From: Acidobacteriaceae bacterium
GTDB lineage: Bacteria > Acidobacteriota > Terriglobia > Terriglobales > Acidobacteriaceae
Length of the DNA stretch: 58,025 bases
Direction of reading: 5' to 3'
Assembly (NCBI GenBank): GCA_025361625.1
Contig: JANYKL010000095.1
Location: 1 to 58,025, forward strand
Every line of letters begins with the position of its first letter. Within the stretch, counting starts at the first letter, position 1. The notes under the pieces are model-generated. The model searched no databases. It was not told the DNA's origin and saw only the letters and a list, made by a program, of their open reading frames with translations. Of the stretch, positions 50,517 to 58,025 are shown piece after piece. The translations under genes and the position numbers were made by a program.

Positions 50517-53111
50517 TTACTTAAGCCCAGTCACGACAAACGCTTCCGAAAGCATTTTTACATAGACGTAGGCGTAAGCTCGACCGTCCTGAGAGAACTT
50601 TGGTCCCCCGACCTGCGACGTGCCAGCTCCTAGTTCTCCGCCGAAGGTTTTCCAGAACTCCATTTTCCCTGTTGATGGATCGACTTTGTACACCTTGGCG
50701 CCGCCTGATCCCGTGTGGCTGGAAACGGCATAGACGGAGGCCCCGTCGGCTGACCATCCGGTCAAGTTATAACTGGAATCAAGGTTGGGAATCAAACGCA
50801 AACCGGTGCCGTCAAGAGGCCAAACTCCATACCTGCCGTCCGGGCCAGTGACAGTCATGCTTTTGCCGTCAGGGGAAAGGTTTATGCCTACAGTTCCTTC
50901 TGGCGTGATGGGCTTCGAATCGCCGGTTTGAAAATCGATCAAATAATCTCGCGCGCCGTGCCCGGACTCAATTCCTGCCGCCAAGATGTGTTTGCCGTCA
51001 GGCAGAAAGTGGACAGCGCCATAGCTGATGGAATCGTGCGTGAGTTGACGCGCCTCGCCCGCCCCCGCGGGCACAAGGTTCAGAGGCCCACCTTTAGCCG
51101 CCTTGGTAATCGCCCACCTGGAATCTGGCGAAAGCGCCAAGCCCAATCCCTCTCCTATTCGAACCGGCGGAGATCCGTCTGTAGAACGGATGAAGACTGT
51201 GTAGTTTGGTCCGCCGCCGTTGCCCTCTTCCTCGAAGATAACTTTTTGGCCATCAACGCTAATGTCGCGCGGGATCGACCAGCCAAACCAACCTAGTTCT
51301 TGTTCTTCTTTGGCACCAGGGGCTAGACCGCGAATACCAATTCTCGGCTGATGTGTCGCCATCAACAAAGCGCCGTTTTGCAGATCGGCGATCCACATAC
51401 CTCCCGGAACGTTGGTGATACTCCGCTGCTTACCGGCCAGCGTCACAGCGCGCGGATTGACGGCGCTGCCGTTTGTGCTCGAAGAAAACCAGATCTCGTC
51501 CCCAGCGGGAGACCATAGAACTCCTTCGATCGATTCCCATCCCGATGAAAGTTTTCTGTCTTTATTGTTGTCGCTGCCATTGCTAGCGATGATTGCAACG
51601 GAACCTTCGTCGTCGCCACCCGGGTTCTCGTGGTCGGAAAAAGCGACCCATTTGCCATTGGGCGATATTTTCGGGTGGCTGATCCAATCAATGCTGTCGT
51701 ACAGAACTTTTCCGATCGGATACTCCAAACGCCAGTGGCTATTCTGGGGAATAAAACGGACCACGGCCAAGGTGTCGCCTGCCGGAGACCAGTCGGCGTC
51801 CTGAACATCTTCCAGCACTTCTCTCGGAGTGCCGCCGCTCAATGGAACACGGGCCAGCGTTCCTGTGCGCGCGTAGCCAGACAAAAATTTTGTATTCAGG
51901 CGAATGGCGAGTTCACCGGCCTTCGAGATCGATAACAGCTCCGCGTCTTTCATTCCCAGCTCTCGCGCTCCCGGATCGTCCGTGCGCGAGATGTAGAGTT
52001 GATTCTCGCCGCCCTCCCAGGCTGCTCTGTAAACGATGCTGCCGTCGGGAGTGAACCGGGCGTTGCCAATCGAACCGGTGCGGAAAGTGATTTGCTTGTA
52101 CTCCGGTTGTTCGGTCCGGGCGCCAGCCCTTCCAATCCACCAACCGAGTGCGCTGGCAGCGAATGCCAGTGCGAGAGCGGTCGCGATAGCAATGGGCAGC
52201 GCACGGCTCCTGCCTTTATCGGCAAAGCCCAAGGTCGCGATTCTTGCGGATGAACCGGAGAGTCCAGAAAGATGCTCGAGATCAAACGCGATATCGCTTG
52301 CGGAATGGAAGCGGCTCTCCGGATTTTTCTCCAGACAGTGCTGCACGATCCGATCAAGCGCCGGAGAAATGTTGCGATTGGTTTCGCTCAACTCCGGAGG
52401 GTCTTCTCGCAGGATCGAACTCATCGTGTCTGCAGACGTGTCGCCATGAAAGGCGCGTTTGCCGGCAAGCATCTCGTAGAGAATCGCGCCAAAACTAAAG
52501 ATGTCAGAGCGCGCGTCAACCGCAGTTCCGCGCACTTGCTCGGGAGACATATACCCAGCCGTGCCCATCACGACTCCAGCCTCGGTACCGTGGCTCACGG
52601 TTGCCATGGAAGTATTGGCCGTACTTTCGGGCTGAGTTAACTTGGCCAGTCCAAAGTCGAGAATCTTGACGCGTCCGTCTTTTGTGACAAATAAATTTTC
52701 AGGCTTGAGGTCGCGATGAATAATGCCTTTTTCGTGTGCCGCAGCTAGCCCATGCGCGATCTGCATGGAGTGATCGAGGGTCTTACGCACAGGGATGGCC
52801 CCGCTACGCAAGCGCTCGCGAAGAGTCTCGCCCTCCAGCAGTTCAGAGACAACGTAGGGCGAACCATCGCTTGTACCTATGTCGAAAACGGCCAGAATAT
52901 TTGGATGATTCAGCGCCGCCGTCGCAAGCGCTTCTTGCTCGAAACGCTTCATACGATCGGCGTCAGCTGAAAGCGCTTTTGGTAAAACTTTGATGGCAAC
53001 TTCCCGCCGAAGGCGTGAGTCTCGGGCGCGATAGACTTCGCCCATACCTCCTGCGCCGAGAAGGGAGACAACTTCGTATGGACCTAGCTTCGTGCCCGCG
53101 GAGAGGTTCAT
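50517..53111 (-). CDS. Receptor-like Ser/Thr protein kinase with PD40 propeller
   Basis: 864 residues. An N-terminal PknB-type kinase domain is intact: GAGGMGEVYRARD (19-31), K41 in VAIKVLP, HRDLKPENLF (132-141), DFGLAK (152-157) and GTAGYMSPEQVRG. One membrane segment lies at about 304-326 (ALPIAIATALALAFAAS). Outside is a beta-propeller of WD40/PD40-type repeats, e.g. ARFTPDGSIVYRAA, VLWSPAGDEIWFSSS and LALSPDSRWAIT. This layout (cytoplasmic kinase, extracytoplasmic propeller sensor) is common in Acidobacteria. The signal and substrates are unknown. Confidence 0.92.
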   Translation of the reverse strand: MNLSAGTKLGPYEVVSLLGAGGMGEVYRARDSRLRREVAIKVLPKALSADADRMKRFEQEALATAALNHPNILAVFDIGTSDGSPYVVSELLEGETLRERLRSGAIPVRKTLDHSMQIAHGLAAAHEKGIIHRDLKPENLFVTKDGRVKILDFGLAKLTQPESTANTSMATVSHGTEAGVVMGTAGYMSPEQVRGTAVDARSDIFSFGAILYEMLAGKRAFHGDTSADTMSSILREDPPELSETNRNISPALDRIVQHCLEKNPESRFHSASDIAFDLEHLSGLSGSSARIATLGFADKGRSRALPIAIATALALAFAASALGWWIGRAGARTEQPEYKQITFRTGSIGNARFTPDGSIVYRAAWEGGENQLYISRTDDPGARELGMKDAELLSISKAGELAIRLNTKFLSGYARTGTLARVPLSGGTPREVLEDVQDADWSPAGDTLAVVRFIPQNSHWRLEYPIGKVLYDSIDWISHPKISPNGKWVAFSDHENPGGDDEGSVAIIASNGSDNNKDRKLSSGWESIEGVLWSPAGDEIWFSSSTNGSAVNPRAVTLAGKQRSITNVPGGMWIADLQNGALLMATHQPRIGIRGLAPGAKEEQELGWFGWSIPRDISVDGQKVIFEEEGNGGGPNYTVFIRSTDGSPPVRIGEGLGLALSPDSRWAITKAAKGGPLNLVPAGAGEARQLTHDSISYGAVHFLPDGKHILAAGIESGHGARDYLIDFQTGDSKPITPEGTVGINLSPDGKSMTVTGPDGRYGVWPLDGTGLRLIPNLDSSYNLTGWSADGASVYAVSSHTGSGGAKVYKVDPSTGKMEFWKTFGGELGAGTSQVGGPKFSQDGRAYAYVYVKMLSEAFVVTGLK

Positions 53112-53270
53112 GATCGGCGCGATTATAGCGGAAGAGCAACTTCAGCTCTAGTTTTTGGCAGAATCAGATGGAGTCCAATGTTGGTAATCACGATTTTATC
53201 GAGCAGCGCCGAAATCATATCGGTGATGAGCCGCACGAAAAGCGAATAGCGGAAAATTAATGGCCGCTCC

Positions 53271-54797
53271 CTAATTCTCGCTCTCAACAGGCGCAGCCTT
53301 TGGAGCAGGCAATGCCTTCGCTGGCTTGCCCGATTTCACGGCGGGCGGAGTGGGTGGGGTGGGCGGAGTTGGAGGCACGAACTCCCCGCTGCCTTTACGG
53401 ATCTCAATCGTTCCTTTATCGCAGTTCAGCACCAATCGCGGACCATTGGTCCCAATCGATCCGGTAGCGCTTGAGTCCTTTTCGTGATTGCTCACCGAAA
53501 GTTCCGGGAACTCGCTTTCGATTTCGCCCTGATGTGTGCGAGCTTCCACCTTCATGGGAGTGTTCGGTGGAATGGAAACTTGTATATCTCCCTTATGGTT
53601 GTCAATTTGAATGTTGCCCGGATGGTGCAACGAAACTTCGACCGTTCCGTTCGCGTTTTCGAGGCGTAGATCGCCGGACAGACCCTCCAGGGAAATGTCT
53701 TTCGAATGCGTCATCAGCCGGATCGGTCCAGAGAGCGAATCGGCCCGCAGATCGCCGGAGTCGAGATCGAGCCTGCCATCGAGCCGCGAAAATTCCATGT
53801 CGGTGCGCGAGGAGTGAAAGGTAACCGGCTTGCTCACCCGTACCAGCCGCAGGCTCTCGTGATACTCGCCCTCAAGATGCACAGCGCCGTCGATGTCTTC
53901 CATCGAAACTTCGTTGGATTTTCCCTGTAGAGAAACATCGCCTTTCACGTGGGAAAGGTGGGTGGAGCTGCCGTCGAGATTCAACTGAATCGAACCGGTG
54001 TGATCGTTAATGTTGACCTCTCCGTGGCGGTGCGTCACTTCGATGTTGGAGCTAAAATCCGCGATCGTAAGATCGCCTCGCGCTGAGGTGATCATGAGCG
54101 CAGTACTCACCGGAACATAAATATCCATGTCCGAGGTGACGCCCTTATCGCCCGCTCCCTGCGTGTTTGCGTTCAAGGTCACAACTTTATCTCCGACGAT
54201 GATCTGAGGCTTTGTCTTGGCGTTGTAAGCGTCGGCGTCCAGTTCTTTTTCTGCGCGAACCTTCTTGCGCACGGACACGCGCATTGTCTTGCCTTCGGCC
54301 ACGTTGATAGTGAGAGTGCCGTGCTCGTCGTTGATATGGAGCGCACTGCCCGCTGGAATCTCCTGCGTCAACTCGTCGCTGTAACTGAAGGTAGAACCAC
54401 CGAAAATTTCGTCGAGTCCGCGATCATCGCCGATCTGGATATGCTCGGCAATATTTTTCCAGTTCAGGTGTGCGGCCTGCGTCGCAATCAATCCCGAGAT
54501 GATCAAGAAAAGCATCAGGAAAACGCCGCCTACTCCGATGCCGCGTGGCGTTTGTCCTGCGCGCTTTGCCTGTTCATGCTCGAGTAACTTCAGCGCCCCC
54601 CATAAAATCAGAAGCGCGGGCCAGAAGCGCGCGTAGTACCTGCCTAGACTGTGAATCTCCAGTACGCCGGTCGTTCCGAGAAGAAATAAAAACCCCAGCA
54701 GAATTAAGATAACCGGACCAGCCAGCGAACGCGCGGCTGGGTGCGGCGGCGTCTGGGGCGCAGTCGCATTCGGAGGTGTCACGTAAGGGCTAACCAC
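53271..54797 (-). CDS. DUF4097 adhesin-like protein with membrane anchor
   Basis: 508 residues. Three N-terminal membrane segments (residues about 24-107, including PVILILLGFLFLLGTTGVL, then RFWPALLILWGALKLL) resemble LiaI/LiaF-type (DUF5668) anchors. A long beta-helix/DUF4097 region follows, with repeats such as GDLTIADFSSNIEVTHRHGE, GDVSLQGKSNEVSMEDIDGA and GDLRLENANGTVEVSLHHPG. The Pro-rich tail is PPTPPTPPTPP. DUF4097 is found in envelope-stress operons. The GTG start 54797 overlaps the previous gene by 8 bases. Last gene of the ECF sigma operon; 159 bases precede the kinase gene. Confidence 0.82.
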   Translation of the reverse strand: MVSPYVTPPNATAPQTPPHPAARSLAGPVILILLGFLFLLGTTGVLEIHSLGRYYARFWPALLILWGALKLLEHEQAKRAGQTPRGIGVGGVFLMLFLIISGLIATQAAHLNWKNIAEHIQIGDDRGLDEIFGGSTFSYSDELTQEIPAGSALHINDEHGTLTINVAEGKTMRVSVRKKVRAEKELDADAYNAKTKPQIIVGDKVVTLNANTQGAGDKGVTSDMDIYVPVSTALMITSARGDLTIADFSSNIEVTHRHGEVNINDHTGSIQLNLDGSSTHLSHVKGDVSLQGKSNEVSMEDIDGAVHLEGEYHESLRLVRVSKPVTFHSSRTDMEFSRLDGRLDLDSGDLRADSLSGPIRLMTHSKDISLEGLSGDLRLENANGTVEVSLHHPGNIQIDNHKGDIQVSIPPNTPMKVEARTHQGEIESEFPELSVSNHEKDSSATGSIGTNGPRLVLNCDKGTIEIRKGSGEFVPPTPPTPPTPPAVKSGKPAKALPAPKAAPVESEN

Positions 54798-55821
54798 GGT
54801 TCACCTCGTCAGGGGCGACTGGGGGAACTAATGGGGCGGCGGGAGTAACCGGCGTCGCATCTGCGACAGGCGGCGTAGGAGCGGAAGTCTGCCTCCCTTG
54901 CGCGTACTGTGGATCCGCGGAGGCGTGACCCTCAGTGGAAGCATTGCCTTGGAGCAATTTAACTGCGCCAACCACTAACAGGATCACGGGCCACGTGCGA
55001 CCGACACCAAGCGCGTGCAGGTTCTCAAGCAAGAATAAAATCCCGATGGTCAGAAGCATCGCCGGACCCATCAGTCGTCGCGTACGACAGCGCGCGCACT
55101 GGCATCCGCGACCATGCTGGCCGAGCACTCCCAAATTGCGCGCGAATAACCAAATACCTAGCAGGATCAAAATGATGGGCCAGAAGCGATCGATTCCGAA
55201 GGCGGCCAAGCCAAGCGTGTGCAAAAGAAAAATCACGCCGACCAGGATAAGCACGATTGCGCCCGTTGGAATTTTGCTGGCCTCGATTTTCTCTCCGGCA
55301 CCGAAGGTTGAGGCCAAACCGAAGGGATCGGGAACCGGCTGTGCCGTTTGAATCGCTTTTGCAGTTCGCACCGCGTCTATGATCTGGTAGACATAAAAGA
55401 AAGCAATGCCCAATCCGCAAAAAACTCCCAGTGCGGTGGAGTTGTCGTCGCCAGCGGCGTTGGCCCCAGCAATGAGCAAAACAAAGATGGCAAGGTGCGC
55501 CAGACCCTTGGCATATTGCCCCGTGTATACGGCGCCTACCCCGAATGGGAAAAATCCGGCGAGTACTCCGGCCAGGGCGGGATTGGGGCCGCCGCTAGCG
55601 GCGGGCGTTACCGGTGGAATGAAGGAAGTAGCGGGAGGGACGTAGCTGCCGGGGGCGAATCCGGCGGCAGGCGGAGGCACTGTGCCTTGCATCTTCGCAC
55701 CCAGGCAATCCTCGCAATAAATTACGCCCTTCACCGGACGCGTGCAATTTGCGCACAGTGGCTTTCCGCAGGTACGGCAATAAGCGAGCGCCGGAGCATC
55801 AGCATGATTGGCGCAGTTCAT
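54790..55821 (-). CDS. B-box zinc-finger membrane protein (DUF5668-like)
   Basis: 343 residues. The N-terminal B-box-like finger has C3, H6, C15, C18, C23, C26, C36 and C39 (MNCANHADAPALAYCRTCG ...). A Pro-rich spacer follows. About six membrane segments come next, including GAIVLILVGVIFLLHTLGLA and RFWPIILILLGIWLFARNLG, which are repeated LiaF/DUF5668-like units, here found three times with RTWPVILLVVGAVKLLQ. The C-terminal tail is Ala/Pro-rich. The start overlaps the anti-sigma stop (ATGA) and the end overlaps the DUF4097 gene. It likely senses or shields the membrane together with the anti-sigma protein; the mechanism is unknown. Confidence 0.82.
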   Translation of the reverse strand: MNCANHADAPALAYCRTCGKPLCANCTRPVKGVIYCEDCLGAKMQGTVPPPAAGFAPGSYVPPATSFIPPVTPAASGGPNPALAGVLAGFFPFGVGAVYTGQYAKGLAHLAIFVLLIAGANAAGDDNSTALGVFCGLGIAFFYVYQIIDAVRTAKAIQTAQPVPDPFGLASTFGAGEKIEASKIPTGAIVLILVGVIFLLHTLGLAAFGIDRFWPIILILLGIWLFARNLGVLGQHGRGCQCARCRTRRLMGPAMLLTIGILFLLENLHALGVGRTWPVILLVVGAVKLLQGNASTEGHASADPQYAQGRQTSAPTPPVADATPVTPAAPLVPPVAPDEVNRG

Positions 55822-56690
55822 ACGAGCCTCCGATTTGTTGCCTCTGACATAACGGCAAAGACTTTTTTAGCGACCGGGCCGCCATCGATTTGATTCGCGG
55901 TACCCGCAAGCAGCGTGCTTGAGCCGGGCAACTCACAACGCGCGGCCTGCCGACAGGGGACTACTTCATCCAACCGTTCCGTCAATCCGGCTAGCACGGT
56001 CTCATTTTCTTCCCGAGAATAGTTTCGATCCTGTTTCTGTTCCGGTTGACCGCTCGTATCATTCTTACGGTTCTCCTTCTGCTGCGGGGTATTGGATTCA
56101 TCCGGGGCATTCGCTTTTTTCAGCTCTCTTACTTTCGATTCGATCTCGTACACGAATCGAATGTTGTCGTAGTACTTCACCACCTTGATCTGGGCGTCAT
56201 AATACGCGTGCCGCACAGCCGTTGGCCGTAGATCGACTTTGGCCATGTCGCTGGCCTTCACTCCGGCGAAATTGAGCGCCAGCGAGAAGGTGAAGAAGAT
56301 CATACCGAACGACATTACGAAGCGCGGCTGGCGCACGAAGGCTGCGGTTGGAGAGAAGAAAGAATCCCACCACTGTCGCATCCGCTCACCGACAGGAGTT
56401 TTGCCTCCCGCCGTTACGTTAAGAGGCCGCGAGCTCGGCACGCCGCTCGTTGCCGCCAGAATGTTGTGCACCAAATGGAGCGGCGGCTCAACCCTTTCGA
56501 GGGCAAGGGTCCGCAGCCATTGTTTTCCAGCTTCCACTTCAGTAAACATCGGTCCGCAGACCGGGCAAACTCGGCGATGCGCTTCGAAGGCTTCCTTTCG
56601 AATCCCGCTCAATCCCCCATCATCGAGGGCCTCAAGGAGCAGCGCGTCGAACTCGGAGCACTCCATTCCGTGTTTTGTTTCACCTGGCAT
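55818..56690 (-). CDS. Zinc-binding anti-sigma factor-like protein
   Basis: 290 residues. The N-terminal zf-HC2/ZAS motif is EAHRRVCPVCGP (H38, C42, C45), as in anti-sigma factors. One membrane segment follows at 124-143 (FVMSFGMIFFTFSLALNFAG). Beyond it is a charged extracytoplasmic region (SNTPQQKENRKNDTSGQ) and a C-terminal domain with several Cys (CRQAARCELPGS). It likely holds the sigma factor encoded just upstream. The start overlaps the sigma stop (TGATG), so both are coupled. Confidence 0.85.
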   Translation of the reverse strand: MPGETKHGMECSEFDALLLEALDDGGLSGIRKEAFEAHRRVCPVCGPMFTEVEAGKQWLRTLALERVEPPLHLVHNILAATSGVPSSRPLNVTAGGKTPVGERMRQWWDSFFSPTAAFVRQPRFVMSFGMIFFTFSLALNFAGVKASDMAKVDLRPTAVRHAYYDAQIKVVKYYDNIRFVYEIESKVRELKKANAPDESNTPQQKENRKNDTSGQPEQKQDRNYSREENETVLAGLTERLDEVVPCRQAARCELPGSSTLLAGTANQIDGGPVAKKVFAVMSEATNRRLV

Positions 56691-57289
56691 CAGATCACCT
56701 GTTTATAGGTACGTTGTAGAAGGCGCGCAAGTTCCGCTCGCCCGCGGTTAATTCGTGACTTGACGGTTCCTTCCGGAACCCTCAGAGCCGTAGCAATCTC
56801 CCGGTAGTCCATATCCTGTAAATCGCGAAGAATGACGGCCTCCCGAAGCTCGGGAGACAGCTTCTGAAGGGCAAAATGCACCATTTCGCGCGCTTCCCGC
56901 CCTCGCACGGCTTGGTCCGGAGCCAGGCCCTGATCCGCAATTTGCTCGCTAAGCGGTTGCGCATCTTCATGATCCGAGGAAGTCGTGTCGAGAGAATCAG
57001 TGAGGCGGTCGCCCTTCGACTTGCGAAAGTGATCCACTAGCAAGTTGCGGGTAATGGTCGTCACCCAGGTCATAAACGCGCCTTTGGCCGCGTCATAAGT
57101 CTTCAGGGTGCGATACATCTTGATGAAGACCTCTTGGGTGAGGTCCTGGGCGTTCTCAGAGTCTCCGGCAAAGCGATAGCAGAGGCTATAAATGCGGCGG
57201 TGGTAGCGCTGGACGATCTCCTCCCAGGCTGCAGGATCGCCGCCAACGCAGCGACGGACGAGCAATCCGATAACCTGGGCTTCTTCCAA
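56690..57289 (-). CDS. ECF RNA polymerase sigma factor (sigma-24 family)
   Basis: 199 residues. Region 2 has YHRRIYSLCYRFAGDSENAQD with LTQEVFIKMYRTL, and MTWVTTITRNLLVDHFRKSK. Region 4 has SPELREAVILRDLQDMDYRE with IATALRVPEGTVKSRINRGR. It matches ECF (sigma-E-type) factors. The start is TTG 57289, with GGAG 8 bases before it. The next genes are its anti-sigma factor and two membrane proteins, so it probably drives an envelope stress response. A candidate ECF-type promoter lies 155 bases upstream, which would make the operon self-regulated. Confidence 0.93.
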   Translation of the reverse strand: MEEAQVIGLLVRRCVGGDPAAWEEIVQRYHRRIYSLCYRFAGDSENAQDLTQEVFIKMYRTLKTYDAAKGAFMTWVTTITRNLLVDHFRKSKGDRLTDSLDTTSSDHEDAQPLSEQIADQGLAPDQAVRGREAREMVHFALQKLSPELREAVILRDLQDMDYREIATALRVPEGTVKSRINRGRAELARLLQRTYKQVI

Positions 57290-57446
57290 AACCGACTCCG
57301 GAACTTCACGACTGAACGAGGACTTTCAATACGGCGCCGTTTTTAGTCCTGACGCTTTGTAGCGATACCAAAGGCCTAAGTTTGACCGTCAGCACGCTCG
57401 CTCCGAGAGGACGCAAACTGCCGACCAACTGTAACAGGACAAAGGC

Positions 57447-57474
57447 GATACGTTTTTGTGGGACGAGAAGTTCC
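57447..57474 (-). promoter_or_regulatory. Candidate ECF-type promoter of the sigma operon
   Basis: On the minus strand GGAAC (57474-57470), a 17-base spacer and CGTATC (57452-57447) fit the GGAAC-N16/17-CGT layout of ECF sigma promoters (AT-rich spacer CAAAAA). It lies about 155 bases upstream of the sigma start, giving a long leader. It also sits close to the divergent peroxidase-like gene at 57531. Confidence 0.5.
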
Positions 57475-57530
57475 CTTGAATCACGAAGCTAGCGAGCATG
57501 GGCCGCAACTTTCTCTGCTAATCTTCACCC

Positions 57531-57932
57531 ATGCCGATGGATCGCAAAGAACCTCACTATGTATTCAGCGATAGACAGGTGGCCGAAAAAAGTGAAATCG
57601 CCCGCCGCTTTCTCGACACTCGCGCTCGACTGAATGAAAACGTCGATAAAGCCGATAATTTTGTGGTGAAGCGCTTCTACAACATTGACCACAACACCTA
57701 TCTGGAAGGCGCTCTCCCGGCGAAGTACAAGGAACTGATGGGGCTGGTTGCCTCGGCAAGTTTGCGTTGCGATGATTGCATCAACTACCACGTAATCCAG
57801 TCCTATCGGTTGGGCGTGACCCGCGCGGAACAGGAAGAGGCGATCAATGTAGCGCTGGTCATCGGCGGAAGCATCGTGGTTCCGCACTTGCGGCGCGCCT
57901 ATGAGCTGTTAAGCGAACTGTACTCGGGCTGA
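57531..57932 (+). CDS. Carboxymuconolactone decarboxylase/AhpD-like protein
   Basis: 133 residues, all helical. The AhpD-type active site CDDCINYHVIQSYRLG has C80, C83 and H87 (CxxC-x3-H). The N-terminal helices (EIARRFLDTRARLNENVDK, VVKRFYNIDHNTYLEG) and the helix after it (QEEAINVALVIGGSIVVPHL) match. These proteins are thiol-disulfide alkyl-hydroperoxidase partners or lactone decarboxylases; the Cys pair favours the redox role. It is divergent from the sigma gene. Start ATG 57531; it lacks an obvious ribosome site. Confidence 0.85.
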   Translation: MPMDRKEPHYVFSDRQVAEKSEIARRFLDTRARLNENVDKADNFVVKRFYNIDHNTYLEGALPAKYKELMGLVASASLRCDDCINYHVIQSYRLGVTRAEQEEAINVALVIGGSIVVPHLRRAYELLSELYSG

Positions 57933-57935
57933 TGT

Positions 57936-58025
57936 TTATTTGCCAGGCGCCACGGGCGCGGGAGGGTCCGAAGCCAGCCTTCCGTAAAGTTCAAGATCCA
58001 GAAACTTTCCCCACTTTTGGGTGTG
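57936..58025 (-). CDS. C-terminal end of a coding region (runs off the window)
   Basis: Minus-strand frame of 29 codons (TQKWGKFLDLELYGRLASD, then PPAPVAPGK) ending in TAA at 57938-57936. It is fully open to the window edge, with a Pro-rich tail and coding-like composition. It is convergent with the AhpD-like gene, three bases apart. I do not recognise the family. It is too short for a firm call. Confidence 0.5.
   Translation of the reverse strand, partial: HTQKWGKFLDLELYGRLASDPPAPVAPGK

Noticed and set aside
1-58025. tRNA, rRNA, CRISPR, insertion-sequence or phage genes
   Set aside because: I looked for T-loop-like sequences, spaced repeats, transposase motifs and phage genes by eye and found none that hold up. 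A tRNAscan or IS search was not possible here.

Overview
The window looks like a stretch of chromosome from an environmental Gram-negative bacterium, most likely an Acidobacteriota member (Terriglobia/Koribacter-like). This is an inference. It rests on outer-membrane and LPS-export genes (porin, LptE), an ECF sigma/anti-sigma operon carrying B-box/DUF5668 and DUF4097 proteins, a Ser/Thr kinase fused to a PD40 propeller, Cys-less Asd/Usg-like and TPR lipoprotein genes, and moderately GC-rich DNA. I see no rRNA, tRNA, CRISPR array, prophage or insertion sequence. Genes are mostly housekeeping and catabolic, in short operons that often overlap by 1-4 bases.

Layout. 1-3440 (minus): a truncated TonB-like gene, an APC amino-acid permease and a sodium:solute symporter. 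3600-6101 (plus): a structured intergenic element, a BadF/N-acetylglucosamine-type kinase, a helical-repeat protein and a secreted NTF2-like protein. 6132-10930: a frameshifted ketopantoate-reductase gene, mutL, a winged-helix protein and cmk. 11074-17216: porin, aspS, a small secreted protein with a clear terminator, another NTF2-like protein and hisS. 17339-23630: a methyltransferase, gamma carbonic anhydrase, a site-2-type protease with zinc ribbons, a polytopic membrane protein, a TPM-domain protein, a nucleotidyltransferase-fold protein and a TPR protein.

23712-30933 is an acyl-CoA catabolic block: thiolase, long acyl-CoA dehydrogenase, carboxyltransferase (methylcrotonyl-CoA carboxylase beta-like), HMG-CoA lyase, enoyl-CoA hydratase and thioesterase. 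It looks like leucine/branched-chain acyl-CoA breakdown, followed by histidine ammonia-lyase. 34257-36927 adds a second acyl-CoA dehydrogenase, the methylmalonyl-CoA mutase chaperone MeaB and methylmalonyl-CoA epimerase (the propionate branch). 36992-38181 holds tsaB-rimI, and tsaE lies at 47300 (tRNA t6A modification).

38761-44267 is an envelope operon: psd and pssA (phosphatidylethanolamine synthesis), a Cys-less Asd-like protein, lptE, a secreted hydrolase and holA. Then come a large TPR lipoprotein preceded by hexamer repeats, a broken PilZ gene, tsaE, a SpoIIE/PP2C-like protein with degenerate metal sites, fabI and the receptor-like kinase. 53271-57289 (minus) is a translationally coupled ECF sigma / zinc anti-sigma / B-box membrane / DUF4097 operon with a candidate ECF-type promoter.

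The items most worth following up are the apparently inactivated SpoIIE-like protein, the Cys-less Asd homologue inside the lipid/LptE operon, the ECF operon with its candidate self-promoter, the two broken genes (panE-like and PilZ), and the hairpin-rich region around 33.9-34.2 kb. I found no clear undescribed defence or mobile system.
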